Assembly (NCBI GenBank): GCA_900544475.1
Contig: UQVU01000114.1
Coordinates: 1 to 5,917 of the forward strand
Reading direction: 5' to 3'
Source of the DNA: an uncultured Butyricicoccus sp.
GTDB lineage: Bacteria > Bacillota > Clostridia > Oscillospirales > Butyricicoccaceae
DNA: 5,917 nt
Within the stretch, counting starts at the first letter, position 1; each line of letters opens with the position of its first letter. Shown here one piece after another: positions 5,832 to 5,917 of this stretch. The position numbers and the translations under genes were made by a program. The notes beneath the pieces were generated by a model. It saw only the letters and a program-made list of their open reading frames with translations. It was not told where the DNA came from and did not search any database.

Positions 5832-5917
5832 TTATAAACCCTCATATCGCATAGCCTGTCTGGAATGCCCATGGCAGATCGCAAGCGCCAGAGCATCCGC
5901 TGCATCGTCAGGACGCG
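5832..5917 (-). CDS. ruvC: Crossover junction endodeoxyribonuclease RuvC, C-terminal fragment
   Basis: Only the last 28 codons are inside the window; the rest runs off the right edge. The visible peptide starts RPDDAADALALAICHGHS and ends MRYEGL before TAA (5834-5832). The DxxD pair in PDDAADAL matches the last two catalytic aspartates of RuvC (Asp138 and Asp141 in E. coli), which help hold the active-site metals. RuvC nicks Holliday junctions symmetrically to resolve them. Placement 2 bases upstream of ruvA gives the classic ruvCAB order and supports the call despite the short length. Confidence 0.9.
   Translation of the reverse strand, partial: RPDDAADALALAICHGHSRQAMRYEGL

Overview
This window reads as a piece of the chromosome of a spore-forming Firmicute, most likely a moderately GC-rich member of the Clostridia. 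That is an inference from three things: a SigH-type sporulation sigma factor, a glmS ribozyme (a Gram-positive hallmark), and Gram-positive style Shine-Dalgarno sites with GTG/TTG starts. No mobile element, CRISPR array, tRNA or rRNA is visible. The genus cannot be named from this sequence alone.

All genes lie on the minus strand, so transcription runs from right to left: ruvC (3' end only, at the right edge), ruvA, ruvB, glmM, a glmS ribozyme leader, glmS, and sigH (5' part only, at the left edge). ruvC-ruvA-ruvB are packed with gaps of 2 and 17 bases and form the Holliday-junction resolution operon. glmM follows ruvB after about 50 bases. Between glmM and glmS lies a 421-base leader (2339-2759). 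It holds a terminator-like hairpin, a second GC-rich hairpin, an unusually strong Shine-Dalgarno sequence with a possible leader ORF, the complete glmS ribozyme, and an AT-rich stretch with a possible secondary promoter. After glmS comes a 124-base AT-rich gap with an 18-bp tandem repeat that duplicates the glmS stop, followed by a consensus sigma-A promoter firing into sigH with almost no 5' leader.

GlmS makes glucosamine-6-phosphate and GlmM converts it to glucosamine-1-phosphate, the first committed steps to UDP-GlcNAc and peptidoglycan. The ribozyme self-cleaves when it binds the GlmS product, so the leader closes a feedback loop on this pathway. RuvABC is unrelated housekeeping DNA repair, and sigH is a separate regulatory unit.

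The genes are well known. The less ordinary content is in the non-coding DNA: the layered glmS leader, the near-leaderless sigH promoter, and the tandem duplication across the glmS stop. I see no evidence for a wholly new biological system.
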